Source: an uncultured Christensenellaceae bacterium
GTDB taxonomy: Bacteria; Bacillota; Clostridia; Christensenellales; Pumilibacteraceae
Direction of reading: 5' to 3'
DNA: 64,000 bases
Assembly (NCBI GenBank): GCA_910587595.1
Contig: CAJULQ010000006.1
Span: forward strand, 3,599 to 67,598
The notes under the pieces were generated by a model. That model worked only from the letters and a program-made list of their open reading frames with translations, made no database searches and was not told the origin of the DNA. The first letter of the stretch is position 1. Every line of letters starts with the position of its first letter. The position numbers were made by a program, and so were the translations under genes. This document shows positions 31,788-40,514 of this stretch, piece by piece.

Positions 31788-32837
31788 TCACACCTCCCGC
31801 AAAAATCGCATGGCGTCGAACGCGCTCAACCTTTCTCGTATGCCGCCTTGCCACACATATTCTTTTTTGGCGGCGTAATCGATCACGCGCGGTTGCGCAT
31901 CGCCGCATTCTTTGGCCGTTTGCAAAACGGCTTGGTCGCCGAACAACTCGCCGACTTGCCGCAACACCGCGCCGACGCGGTGTATCACGCCGAACTTTTG
32001 CGCGATCTCCAAGATATTCGACATGCGCGCCGCAACGGCTTTATACACGTACAAAATATCCGCCAACTTGTACGCGTCCAAATCTTTGCCCCGCTCTACC
32101 GCAAAATACAAACAGCTTTCTTTGTATTGGTGCATGATAAGGTGTAAAAAAAACATTTCGGGCGTAAGCGTGCATAGTTCTATTTTGCCGCTATAAAGTT
32201 TTGCCGTGCGCACCATTTCCCGCAGTAATGGCGCGCCGTCGTCCGGCGTATTGCCGAGCGAAAAATTAACGTCTATTTCCATAAAAGGAAATTCCGCATT
32301 ATCCGTGCGCTTTACAAAGGGCGCCACTTCGCCGCGGTTTAGGCGGCGGCGCAAGATCTCCGCGCGGGCAAACGGACGCACGGTATCGGTTTCGCGGTCG
32401 TACACGCCTTGCACATACCCCAAATCTTTCAAAACCGCGCATACCGCATCCAGATCTTCGGGCATAGCCAAAACGTCTATATCGTTGGATACGCGTTCTC
32501 CGTCGGCATAGATCTCTATGCCGTTTATTTGCACGTTGCACAACGCGCTCCCTTTCAAGATCGCGTGCGGCACGTTTTTGCGGCACAGCGTTTGCGCCAA
32601 CTCCCCAAGGTATGATCGCATGTGCTTTGCTTTGCGCGCTTGCGCATAAAATATATTTTGCAAAATGCGTTCTATTTTGTGCGGCAACGCCAACGACAAT
32701 CGGATTGCCTTTTTATAAAACATGCCCGCGATTTTATGGCACTGTAAAAAGCCGAGCGTTTCCCACCAATCGGGTCGGGCGGTCGGCCGTTCGCCTTGGA
32801 GAACGCTGCCTATATACCGTAAATTTTCTTGCTCCAT
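31788..32837 (-). CDS. nucleotidyltransferase-family protein (NTP_transf_5-like)
   Basis: A 349-residue protein with the pattern of the uncharacterised nucleotidyltransferase family often found in natural-product and surface-polysaccharide loci: HAILKGSALCN near residue 93, then RVSNDIDVLAMPEDL near 116 (the DxD-type metal site), and a mostly helical C-terminal half. ATG 32837 has AGAGGG eight bases upstream; GTG 32840 is a near-equal alternative overlapping the preceding stop. The role in the operon is unknown: nucleotidyl or phosphate-group chemistry on the product or on an inactive scaffold. Confidence 0.75.
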   Translation of the reverse strand: MEQENLRYIGSVLQGERPTARPDWWETLGFLQCHKIAGMFYKKAIRLSLALPHKIERILQNIFYAQARKAKHMRSYLGELAQTLCRKNVPHAILKGSALCNVQINGIEIYADGERVSNDIDVLAMPEDLDAVCAVLKDLGYVQGVYDRETDTVRPFARAEILRRRLNRGEVAPFVKRTDNAEFPFMEIDVNFSLGNTPDDGAPLLREMVRTAKLYSGKIELCTLTPEMFFLHLIMHQYKESCLYFAVERGKDLDAYKLADILYVYKAVAARMSNILEIAQKFGVIHRVGAVLRQVGELFGDQAVLQTAKECGDAQPRVIDYAAKKEYVWQGGIRERLSAFDAMRFLREV

Positions 32838-33472
32838 CACAATATCCCTCTTGTTTGCAACGTGCGCTCCACCGCCGCAAAAGCAGTTTCGGGCGCGAGC
32901 GCCGTAGAAAGCACCGTGAACTTTTCCCGCTTTACCATGGCTTTGAACTGCGCCGCCACGTTTATCAGCAAGTTTTCGTCTAAATGCCTATCGCACTCGC
33001 TCGGACGGCTCTTTATGCGCCGCAAGGCAAGTTCGGGCGGCACATACGCCAAAAATGCCGCATCGGGACGCAACAAATGTTTTGCCGCTTGAAAAAACCA
33101 CGTTTCCTTTTTGTATCCGCGCGCCAGCATATTGGCAAGCGAGGTGAACACATAGCGGTCGCAGATCACTGTTTTGCCCGCGTGCAAAGCCGGTTCGATC
33201 GTTTCATATCCGTGCTGTATGCGGTCGGACATCGTGAGCAGTTGCACGGCTCTGTAGTCTATTTCCGCGTGGTTTTCGCAGTACATCATTTTCTGAAACA
33301 GTCTTGTTTTGCGCGAAAGGTCGGTAGGCTGTTTTACCGTGAGCACGTTTTCCGCGCCCTTTTTCTCTCGCAGCAACGTTTCCGTCAGTCCGATCATCGT
33401 GGTTTTGCCCGCGCCGTCCGTCCCCTCGAACACCACAAGTTTTCCGCTATACGGATTACTCCTCAGTTTCAT
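32837..33472 (-). CDS. thymidylate-kinase-like P-loop kinase
   Basis: A 211-residue protein with VVFEGTDGAGKTT (Walker A, residues 13-25), ICDRYVFTS (DRY motif near 97) and a LID-like RRIKSRPSECDRH stretch. This matches thymidylate kinases, but the position inside a biosynthetic operon and the many TMK-like paralogues in natural-product and polysaccharide loci argue for another phosphoryl acceptor. It overlaps the membrane protein gene by 17 bp and the nucleotidyltransferase by a few bases. Confidence 0.8.
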   Translation of the reverse strand: MKLRSNPYSGKLVVFEGTDGAGKTTMIGLTETLLREKKGAENVLTVKQPTDLSRKTRLFQKMMYCENHAEIDYRAVQLLTMSDRIQHGYETIEPALHAGKTVICDRYVFTSLANMLARGYKKETWFFQAAKHLLRPDAAFLAYVPPELALRRIKSRPSECDRHLDENLLINVAAQFKAMVKREKFTVLSTALAPETAFAAVERTLQTRGIL

Positions 33473-33923
33473 GTTGCTTATGCCCCCTTAACACGATCTT
33501 TTGCGGCGAAACGGGCTGTCCCTCGTTTGTATCCGCCTTTGCAACGCCCGCCGCGATCGTATCGATAAGATCCTTGCTCGCTTGCGCCGCGGCTTTGTCC
33601 GACGCTTTGCTTTTCGCAGGGAAAAGCTTTTCGGTCACGGCATAAAACGTAAGACTCAAACTGCTTGCGGTCAGCCACAGCTGCAAAAAGTTTTTGTTTA
33701 AGATCGCGCCGCGCGCAAACCATTTCACATAACACAGCGCCAAGATAAATCCGAGCACAACGGGCATAAAAACGATAAACCGCGTGATATTCACGCTGTC
33801 TTTTGCCTTACGCGCAAGCATCTTGATAGGTATCTTGCACAGCGCCGTGCAAAGATTGATCGCAAGCGCGAGCAAAACCGTTTCCAACCCGTACTGCCTG
33901 AGTGCCACCGACACTTCTTCCAT
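33456..33923 (-). CDS. small membrane protein of the ACP operon
   Basis: A 155-residue protein with three hydrophobic spans (about 14-32, 48-66, 78-97) and a charged, Lys/Ala-rich cytoplasmic tail ending HKQHETEE. GGAGGGGG lies directly before the ATG. No family recognised. It may anchor the pathway at the membrane or take part in export; nothing in the sequence decides this. Confidence 0.7.
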   Translation of the reverse strand: MEEVSVALRQYGLETVLLALAINLCTALCKIPIKMLARKAKDSVNITRFIVFMPVVLGFILALCYVKWFARGAILNKNFLQLWLTASSLSLTFYAVTEKLFPAKSKASDKAAAQASKDLIDTIAAGVAKADTNEGQPVSPQKIVLRGHKQHETEE

Positions 33924-33932
33924 ATCCCCCTC

Positions 33933-35180
33933 CTATTCCGCAATGTTTTGTATATTTTTCTCGTCTAAGCGCGCAAGCAAATGCTTGTTTTCGCTACCCG
34001 CTTGCACCACCGTTTCGAGATAAGAAACAACTTTATTGTTTACGATCATGCCCGCCGTTCGATCGGCGAAGATGCCGCAATCGGCAACGTTGTGTATCAT
34101 GTTTTCCGCGATCATATTGTCGCGGCACCGTTCGCCCAACGCATAAATACCGCAACCGCTTCGGCATTCCGACTGCACCATCAGCACTTCCAGCATGTTT
34201 TTAGCGATTATACAACTGCCGGCGTTGTGCTCTATGAGCCGCGCGTTTCTACTGGTAGACGTTAACACGTTGCCGATAATATGGCACTTGTCGGCATAAC
34301 TGCGCACGCTTCTGCCGCACACCGTGTGCGTGGCCAAAATCTTATTGCACTCGATCATGGCGTATTCGCCGCGGTTTTCCAGCCCCACGCTCATGCCCGC
34401 CCATTCGCCCACCAAGTTGTTTCCCGAGATCACCGAATACAGCCCCTCGTTCACAAACCCGAAAGCATGCGCCCGTTCTTTTTCGCGCCCTTCGTTGTGC
34501 GACGCGTTGGCCTTTATGTTGTTGCCCGTAAATCTGCCGAACCGTCCGTTCGTGTAAATGCCCACCGCTTTTTGACGCGCGCCGTCGCCTTTGTTCGTGG
34601 CGTAGATAAACGTGTTTTGCACCGATATGCTGTTTGCCAAATAGTTATACAGTCCGTATACCGCGCACTCTTTTTCGAATTCTTCGGCGCGGCAATCTAC
34701 GCACACCGTGCTGTCAGACAAAACCAGATTGTCTGCGCGCGTATCCATGTGCGTATCCAAATTGCCGTTGTTGTAAATGCCGCAAATATTCAACTGCTTA
34801 TCCGACACGACTTCTATGTTGCAGTTGTCTATTTTCAATCCGTACGACGTGTTGTATATCAGCGAAAACATGCGCGTGCTGTGCGTGGGATTTTGAATAT
34901 AAACGCAAATATGCATATTGCGAAATTGCACGTTTCTCGCCGCGGGGTGGATAAAAAACAAGCTCCAATCGCTTGTGGTGCAGTCGTTTATGTGCACGTC
35001 GATCTGCGCGTTGCTGCCGTCGATGATAATGTCCGAGCGCGTTACGGTCACAATGCCTTTCACGCATAGCCGCCCCACCGTGAACGTATTGCTCTTATCC
35101 AAGGTAAACGAAACGTTGCCTTGCAACCGTATTTCTCGCTCCGCCGACTCGTTGATACGCTTTTCGATCTCTTTTTGCAT
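33933..35180 (-). CDS. right-handed beta-helix repeat protein
   Basis: A 415-residue protein of short strands with recurring Asn/Gly turns (NxxxxNxG, CGIYNNGN, GIYALGERC), the look of a pectate-lyase-like parallel beta-helix (NosD/DUF1565 type). There is no signal peptide, so it is probably cytoplasmic. ATG 35180 has AGGGGG five to six bases upstream; an earlier ATG at 35198 overlaps the regulator stop and is possible. It could be a C5-epimerase, a lyase or a structural protein. Second gene of the operon. Confidence 0.7.
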   Translation of the reverse strand: MQKEIEKRINESAEREIRLQGNVSFTLDKSNTFTVGRLCVKGIVTVTRSDIIIDGSNAQIDVHINDCTTSDWSLFFIHPAARNVQFRNMHICVYIQNPTHSTRMFSLIYNTSYGLKIDNCNIEVVSDKQLNICGIYNNGNLDTHMDTRADNLVLSDSTVCVDCRAEEFEKECAVYGLYNYLANSISVQNTFIYATNKGDGARQKAVGIYTNGRFGRFTGNNIKANASHNEGREKERAHAFGFVNEGLYSVISGNNLVGEWAGMSVGLENRGEYAMIECNKILATHTVCGRSVRSYADKCHIIGNVLTSTSRNARLIEHNAGSCIIAKNMLEVLMVQSECRSGCGIYALGERCRDNMIAENMIHNVADCGIFADRTAGMIVNNKVVSYLETVVQAGSENKHLLARLDEKNIQNIAE

Positions 35181-35194
35181 ACTTTCCCCCTTTT

Positions 35195-35614
35195 TCATAT
35201 CCCGTTTCGCAATATATCTTGTTCGGACACATACCCGTAAACGATGCACAGCTCGTATATTTTTTCTTCGATATACCGCTTGATCCTATAGTATCCGCTG
35301 TCCGATACGGGCAATCGCATGATCACTTCTCTGTCTTTGCAACCCTTGAAATACGAAAGCTTTATGATCTCTCGCACCGTGTCGCATTCGGTTTTCAACA
35401 GCTCGCTTATGCCGCGCCGAACGCCGCTTACCCATGGCGGCAATTGCACGGGCAACTTACTGCGATATCGTTTGATCACAACAAACGTATTGCCTTTTTC
35501 AACGGAATCCCGTATGACCGCATAATCTTTCAGTATTTGTTTCAGCTCGGCTCTCGTCACGCGCAAACCTCTCGCAATTTTTCTTTTGGAACCATAGGTG
35601 CGCTGTAAGCACAT
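35195..35614 (-). CDS. ArpU/RinA-like transcriptional regulator
   Basis: Up to 139 residues. The C-terminal half (LSYFKGCKDREVIMRLPVSD...YRIKRYIEEKIYEL) has the sigma-70 region-4-like helix-turn-helix of the ArpU/RinA family, late-gene activators of phages and elements (established for the family). ATG 35614 has no ribosome site; GTG 35560 has AGAGG seven bases upstream and may be the true start. It is the first gene of the ACP operon and so the likely activator of it. No other phage gene is seen nearby. Confidence 0.65.
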   Translation of the reverse strand: MCLQRTYGSKRKIARGLRVTRAELKQILKDYAVIRDSVEKGNTFVVIKRYRSKLPVQLPPWVSGVRRGISELLKTECDTVREIIKLSYFKGCKDREVIMRLPVSDSGYYRIKRYIEEKIYELCIVYGYVSEQDILRNGI

Positions 35615-35734
35615 TGAATGCTACTACAGCATAACACATATTTTTTGTGATTTACTACCATATTTTTTTACATACGGGAACAAGGAAAGCACTCATACGC
35701 AAAAACTTTGTGTATAAAAGACACGGGCGCGCGG

Positions 35735-35763
35735 TTGTCTTTTTCGGGCGCGTATGGTATACT
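35735..35763 (+). promoter_or_regulatory. promoter of the LRR protein gene
   Basis: TTGTCT (35735-35740), 17 bp, TGG-TATACT (35758-35763), then AAGGAG 12 bases before ATG 35795. It lies in the 180-bp divergent gap shared with the ACP operon, for which I see no strong promoter. Confidence 0.7.
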
Positions 35764-35794
35764 GTTATAAAACCGTAAGGAGCCGAAAAAAACC

Positions 35795-37090
35795 ATGGAC
35801 GCATTCGATATCCAAAACGGAGTGCTTGTCAAATACCGCGGCAACGACGCAACCGTGCATATTCCCCAAGGGGTGTCCGCTATAGACGAATTTGCCTTTT
35901 ACGGCAACGAAAACCTCGTAGAGTTGAAAATGTCGCCCGACGTTGTGAAGGTGGGCGACAGCGCTTTTTACGGCTGTGAAAATCTGCAAAACGTGACGTT
36001 TTCCGATCATCTTGCCGAGATACAATCGGACGCGTTTTCCAACTGCGAGCGGCTTGCCTCCCTTGCTCTGCCCGCGTCGCTCCGAAAAATAGGCTACTCG
36101 GCTTTTAACGGTTGCGCCATACGCGAGGCGATCATTCCCGACGGCGTGCAAGAGATCGGCGACGAGGCGTTTACCTTTTGCGAAAATCTCGAAAGCGTAT
36201 TTATCGGCAAAAACGTAGCGGTCATAGGGTCGGCGCCCTTTGGCTACAACGAACGACTGCAAAAAATAGACATACACCCCCAAAACAAAAAATTCGTATT
36301 CCGCAACGGCTGCTTGATCGACACGCAAGAAAAAGCGCTCTTGCAAACGCTGGAAACGTTCGAGATCCCCGACGACGGCAGCGTAACGGTTTTACACGAG
36401 GGTGCGCTCGCGGGGCACGACGGTTTGAAAAGTTTCGAACTGCCCGCGTTTATCACGCGCATAGCCAACGGGCGCGCGTTCGCCGACTGCCACAACTTGC
36501 GAAAACTCACCGTGGCGCGAGGCAACAAACGCTACTATTCGCAAAACGACTGTATCATAGACGGCACAGAGGGCAGGCTGGTGTTCGGGTTGGATCCCGA
36601 ACGCATTCCGAACACCGACAATATCAAGATCATCGGCATGGGCGCGTTTATGGAAACTTCGGGCGCTACCCGCATTGTGTTGCCGCGCGGCGTGGAAGAG
36701 ATCTGCGATTTCGTGTTTTACGATTTTTCCCGACTGCAAACGGTAAAATTGCCCGACACGCTGCGCGTTATAGGAAACAACGCGTTTACCGACTGCGCGC
36801 AGTTGCAATCGGTGCATTTGGGCGCGGGCGTGAAAACCATTGGAGAATGGGCCTTTTCGGGGTGCAAAAGTTTGCGAGAAATAGAATTTCCCGCAAGTTT
36901 GCAACGCATAGGCGCGTATGCTTTTAACGAGGTGCCGCTCCAAACAGCCAAATTCCAAGCGCCCAAACACTGGATGGCGTGCGCTTACCGAAAACCGCCC
37001 GTTAAGGCAAAACTCAAAAACCCCAAAAAAGCGGCGCAACTGCTCACACAGGAAAGCAGCGAAATATATTTCGAACGCACCGACACCTAA
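35795..37090 (+). CDS. BspA-like leucine-rich-repeat protein (LRR_5), cytoplasmic form
   Basis: A 431-residue protein made almost wholly of BspA/TpLRR units (for example VKVGDSAFYGCENLQNVTF, IGDEAFTFCENLESVFIG). In this class each unit carries an I-G-x-x-A-F-x-x-C-x-x-L pattern. Known members are usually surface adhesins, but this one has no signal peptide, anchor or other domain. The C-terminus is basic (NPKKAAQLLTQE). Partner and function unknown. It is monocistronic with its own promoter and terminator, divergent from the ArpU-like regulator. Confidence 0.85.
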   Translation: MDAFDIQNGVLVKYRGNDATVHIPQGVSAIDEFAFYGNENLVELKMSPDVVKVGDSAFYGCENLQNVTFSDHLAEIQSDAFSNCERLASLALPASLRKIGYSAFNGCAIREAIIPDGVQEIGDEAFTFCENLESVFIGKNVAVIGSAPFGYNERLQKIDIHPQNKKFVFRNGCLIDTQEKALLQTLETFEIPDDGSVTVLHEGALAGHDGLKSFELPAFITRIANGRAFADCHNLRKLTVARGNKRYYSQNDCIIDGTEGRLVFGLDPERIPNTDNIKIIGMGAFMETSGATRIVLPRGVEEICDFVFYDFSRLQTVKLPDTLRVIGNNAFTDCAQLQSVHLGAGVKTIGEWAFSGCKSLREIEFPASLQRIGAYAFNEVPLQTAKFQAPKHWMACAYRKPPVKAKLKNPKKAAQLLTQESSEIYFERTDT

Positions 37091-37094
37091 ACAA

Positions 37095-37130
37095 AACGCG
37101 GCGATCGCCCCAGCGACCGTCGCGTTTTTT
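37095..37130 (+). terminator. intrinsic terminator after the LRR gene
   Basis: AACGCG-GCGATCGC / GCGACCGT-CGCGTT with one mismatch and one wobble, followed by six T. Confidence 0.75.
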
Positions 37131-37160
37131 ATCCGAACGCTACAATGTTTTCTGCTTTTT

Positions 37161-38354
37161 TCAGCGCAATTCTCTGCGCAAACGGCGGATCTTGCGGCGG
37201 GCGGGATACAGCCAAAACCAACTTAAAAGCACAAGCGCCAAAAAGCACAGACCGCATATCCACGTGGTGGTGCCGATCGCCGACATAAAGGTGGCGGCGC
37301 TCGCCGATTTTCTCACGAGTTTACCGACAAGAAAGGGCACCACAAAGAAGATAAAGCACGGCCAGCCGCCCGTCCATTTCACATACCACGTTAAAAACGT
37401 TTTGTTTTTCATAAAGACGTGCGCCAAAGACAATATGGCCAACAACGCCCACATGCACGCGGGAAAAGCCAACAAGCCGAACACGCCCCAACACGCCGCG
37501 CTCACCGCATTGCCCGCCGACTGCAATTTATTGCGCATGGGCGCAAACATCTCGTTTATCAGGTCTTCATAGGTATGCAATTCGCCCGTTACCTCATCGC
37601 CCAGATTTTCGGACGCGATGTTTACCACCATGTGTTCCATGGAAAAGCTACCCGTTTGATCGGTGCCCTTTCCGATCATTTTATCGAAGTATTCGTTGAA
37701 TTTGTCTTGTTGCGTCGCCGTCCATTCCACGCCCATGTCAAGCGCGGCCGCTTGCACGGCTTGGTCCATATCCGCGCGCGCGCCTTCTATGTCGCCGCTT
37801 TCCGCTTTTTGAATGGCGTCGAGCACCGCGTCCACGTCTTGTTCGCGCAATTTGTCGCCCGCCTCGGTTTCGAGAATGACGTTCACCGCCACGTTGGCCG
37901 TCAAGCGTTTGACAAAGTCCGTCAGTCTATCCATAGAAAGCTTTGTCAACAGCAAGTCTTGCAACGCATCGCCTTTCATTTGCGCCACGCGCGCAAATTC
38001 GAGCGGCTTTAATTCTATTTTTATATCCAGCTCGTCGCGCATCATTTCGAGAACTTCTATTTCGCTCATGCTCGTGTTCCCGTCCGTTTGGTCGCCCGAC
38101 GGATCGTTTCCTTCCCCGCCGTCGGCGTTGTCCTCTTCGTTCTCGGTTGCGTACGCCGCCGCGGCGCCTTTCTCTTGCTCTTGCTCCGCTTGGGCGATCA
38201 CCGCATCTAACATGCGCCCCATATCCACCGTGAGAAAGGGCATAAGAAGTAGCGACAGCGCCGCCACGACAGACAGCGCCGCCGTTATGATATTGACGGG
38301 GATAAACCGTTTTTGCAGGACGGACAGTTCGTCCGCCTCGTCATTATGTAGCAT
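37161..38354 (-). CDS. membrane protein, unknown function
   Basis: A 397-residue protein. One span at about residues 18-40 is followed by a large acidic helical domain (about 45-275), then three to four spans at the C-terminus (about 285-390) and a strongly basic tail (RRKIRRLRRELR). The large domain between the first and second span is therefore probably outside the cell. No motif recognised. It has an excellent promoter (38390-38419) and AGAGGA nine bases before ATG. Confidence 0.75.
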   Translation of the reverse strand: MLHNDEADELSVLQKRFIPVNIITAALSVVAALSLLLMPFLTVDMGRMLDAVIAQAEQEQEKGAAAAYATENEEDNADGGEGNDPSGDQTDGNTSMSEIEVLEMMRDELDIKIELKPLEFARVAQMKGDALQDLLLTKLSMDRLTDFVKRLTANVAVNVILETEAGDKLREQDVDAVLDAIQKAESGDIEGARADMDQAVQAAALDMGVEWTATQQDKFNEYFDKMIGKGTDQTGSFSMEHMVVNIASENLGDEVTGELHTYEDLINEMFAPMRNKLQSAGNAVSAACWGVFGLLAFPACMWALLAILSLAHVFMKNKTFLTWYVKWTGGWPCFIFFVVPFLVGKLVRKSASAATFMSAIGTTTWICGLCFLALVLLSWFWLYPARRKIRRLRRELR

Positions 38355-38389
38355 GGTACAAATTCCTCTTTTTCGATAGGATCTGTACC

Positions 38390-38419
38390 ATTATATCACA
38401 GTTGCGCGGATTTTGTCAA
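38390..38419 (-). promoter_or_regulatory. consensus promoter of the membrane protein gene
   Basis: Minus strand TTGACA (38414-38419), 18 bp, TGA-TATAAT (38390-38395): both hexamers are perfect, with an extended -10. It lies directly after the ypeB stop. Confidence 0.85.
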
Positions 38420-38424
38420 TATGC

Positions 38425-39762
38425 TTACATCACCATGCTGCCTTGGTCGCTGTCTACCGTGCGCAAGATCTGCACCGTTTCGCCCGTTACCGCATCGATA
38501 TACACGAAGTAGTCTAACCCCTTGTATTCGCACGCCGCCTCGTAGCACAGCCGCGCCTCGCCGCCCTCTAAGGGAATGAGCGCGCCGCGCACGTTGTTCA
38601 GTTGCAAGCGACCGTCTATCAGTTTGGGCACGGCCGCGCGGTTCATGACAAGCCGCATATCGCGTTGCGTGTGGTTAAGGCAATAATTTTTGGCCTCTAA
38701 TCCGAGCGCCTCGCCGTTATCGAGCGCCACTTTCACTTTGACGAGATCGGTATATAACACCACGTCGTTTTCGATAGGCGCCAAATTAACGTAGGCCACG
38801 CCGCCCGTTGCCAAATACCAAACGGGTTCCACGTCGTACCCCAGCCGCGCGGCAAAATCTTTGGCACAAGCTTTGGCGCTCGCCTCCCCGAGCATCACGT
38901 TGCCCATATCGCGCCACGCCGTAAAGTTCACCACCTTGCCGCCGTGCTCGCCGATGCTCATATAGGCGTTGCCGTTGTCGCTCGACACCGTTATTTCGTA
39001 CAGCGGTTCTTTTTCCGACTTGCCCACGCTCTGCACCCGCTTATTTTGCCATTCGGGCAAAACGGACAGCGCAATCTCTTTGGCCTCATCGAGCGTTACG
39101 TAGGGCGCGCCCTCGAACAAACGGTACACGTCGTCGGTGCGGCCGTCCGAAAACGGCCCGTCATAGATCATTTCGGGGTATTCCACCGAGTTGTGCGCAA
39201 TGCTCTCGCCCGCGCGGTAGCGGTAGTTATACGGCTTGGCCGACGTGATCTTGCGAATATCCAACTTGTTTTGCGCCACCAAAGCCACGCTGTTACCGAT
39301 CTCGGCATTCAATTGCCGCGCGGTAACATACATGTCTTCCACGTTGCCGGCAAACCCTTTGCCCGAACGGCCGCCCACCAACGCCTTTTGGTAACATGCC
39401 GCAAAGTCGGCCACGCGGTTGAGAAAACCGGCCGCGTCCTCGGCGGCGTGCCAATCCACGGGCAACGAGGCGAGCGCCTTTTCGGCCGCCAGCGCGCTGC
39501 TGTAGATATCGGTGAGCAACACCGCGGCATATTGTCCGTCGGGCGCCACCATCAACTTGGATAGGTTTATTTCCACGTTGGTGAGATTGTCGCCCAACTC
39601 GTATAGGTTTTGCTCGTGCGTTCGCTCCACCGCCTGTTGCGTTTTGCTGTTGTGCAGCAGCGCAAAGGTAAGCGACGTCATCAAGCATGCCGACAACAGC
39701 ATGAGCGACACCGACGTTATAAGCCAACCTCTCTTTTTTTGCGTTTCTCTCTGTCTTTCCAT
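38425..39762 (-). CDS. ypeB: germination protein YpeB
   Basis: A 445-residue protein, matching the length of YpeB. A single N-terminal span (about 12-36) is followed by a helical domain and PepSY-like C-terminal repeats (TLDEAKEIALSVLP; SAKACAKDFAARLGYDVEP; YFVYIDAVTGETVQIL). YpeB is needed for stable incorporation of SleB in the spore (established). ATG 39762 has AGGAG five bases upstream; a longer frame to 39939 would overlap sleB and is rejected. It follows sleB by 59 bp. Confidence 0.93.
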   Translation of the reverse strand: MERQRETQKKRGWLITSVSLMLLSACLMTSLTFALLHNSKTQQAVERTHEQNLYELGDNLTNVEINLSKLMVAPDGQYAAVLLTDIYSSALAAEKALASLPVDWHAAEDAAGFLNRVADFAACYQKALVGGRSGKGFAGNVEDMYVTARQLNAEIGNSVALVAQNKLDIRKITSAKPYNYRYRAGESIAHNSVEYPEMIYDGPFSDGRTDDVYRLFEGAPYVTLDEAKEIALSVLPEWQNKRVQSVGKSEKEPLYEITVSSDNGNAYMSIGEHGGKVVNFTAWRDMGNVMLGEASAKACAKDFAARLGYDVEPVWYLATGGVAYVNLAPIENDVVLYTDLVKVKVALDNGEALGLEAKNYCLNHTQRDMRLVMNRAAVPKLIDGRLQLNNVRGALIPLEGGEARLCYEAACEYKGLDYFVYIDAVTGETVQILRTVDSDQGSMVM

Positions 39763-39821
39763 AATTTCTCCTATTTTGCTTGGGGCAAACGGCGGCATAC
39801 TGCGACCGTTATACGTCCTCG

Positions 39822-40505
39822 TCAGCCGCGGGCAAAGTTGTGCCGCCCGATCTTTAACTCCACTTTCAAGCTCCATATCCACTTGCTGGTGGCCGTGGCG
39901 GGGTTGTAATAGTAAAGGCAACCGTTGGTGGGATCCCAACCGTTGAGCGCGTCGCGCGCCGCGTTGTAGGCCGATTGGTTGGGCGACAGATTGATCTGCC
40001 CGTCGGCCACCGCGGTGAACGCGCCCGACTGATAGATCACGCCCGACACCGAATTGGGGAACTTACTGCTCCGTACGCGGTTCAACACAACGGCGGCCAC
40101 CGCCACTTGTCCCGTGTACGGCTCGCCGCGCGCCTCGCCGTATACGCAACGCGCCAACAAGTTGAGGTCGGCGTTCGACGTGGTGGTGCCGCCGCCGCTC
40201 GACTTGAGCGTTACGCCCAACGCCTTTTCGGTGCGCGAACCCACAATACCGTCGGCCACCAAGCCGTAGTCGCGCTGAAAGCGCTTGACGCCCGACAGCG
40301 TTTTACTGCCCCAGATACCGTCCACTTTGATGGTGTAGTATCCCAATTCTTTGAGCCGCTGTTGCACGATACGGATATTTTCCTTGGTATCGCCTTTCAC
40401 GATATTCGCCGCGTCGGCCGTACTGCTTGCCGCCCGGCCGCCCAACGACGCTATCGCCAACAACAGCGCCAATGCCAACACACACAAATTTCTTCTTTTG
40501 TTCAT
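39822..40505 (-). CDS. sleB: spore cortex-lytic enzyme SleB
   Basis: A 227-residue protein: signal peptide, a peptidoglycan-binding domain (about 35-95, VQQRLKELGYYTIKVDGIWG...), and the CwlJ/SleB hydrolase domain (about 115-225) with the catalytic Glu in CVYGEARGE. It is a lytic transglycosylase that degrades cortex at germination (established). GGAG lies five bases before ATG 40505, which is only nine bases after the spoIIR stop. Confidence 0.95.
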   Translation of the reverse strand: MNKRRNLCVLALALLLAIASLGGRAASSTADAANIVKGDTKENIRIVQQRLKELGYYTIKVDGIWGSKTLSGVKRFQRDYGLVADGIVGSRTEKALGVTLKSSGGGTTTSNADLNLLARCVYGEARGEPYTGQVAVAAVVLNRVRSSKFPNSVSGVIYQSGAFTAVADGQINLSPNQSAYNAARDALNGWDPTNGCLYYYNPATATSKWIWSLKVELKIGRHNFARG

Positions 40506-40514
40506 GGTTTCTCC

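Noticed and set aside
32837..33472. Housekeeping thymidylate kinase (tmk)
   Set aside because: The P-loop and DRY motifs fit, but the gene is locked inside the ACP operon and the rest is divergent. A symbol was therefore not assigned.
35195..35614. Prophage, based on the ArpU/RinA-like gene
   Set aside because: No integrase, terminase, capsid, portal or lysis gene is near it; its neighbours form a biosynthetic operon.
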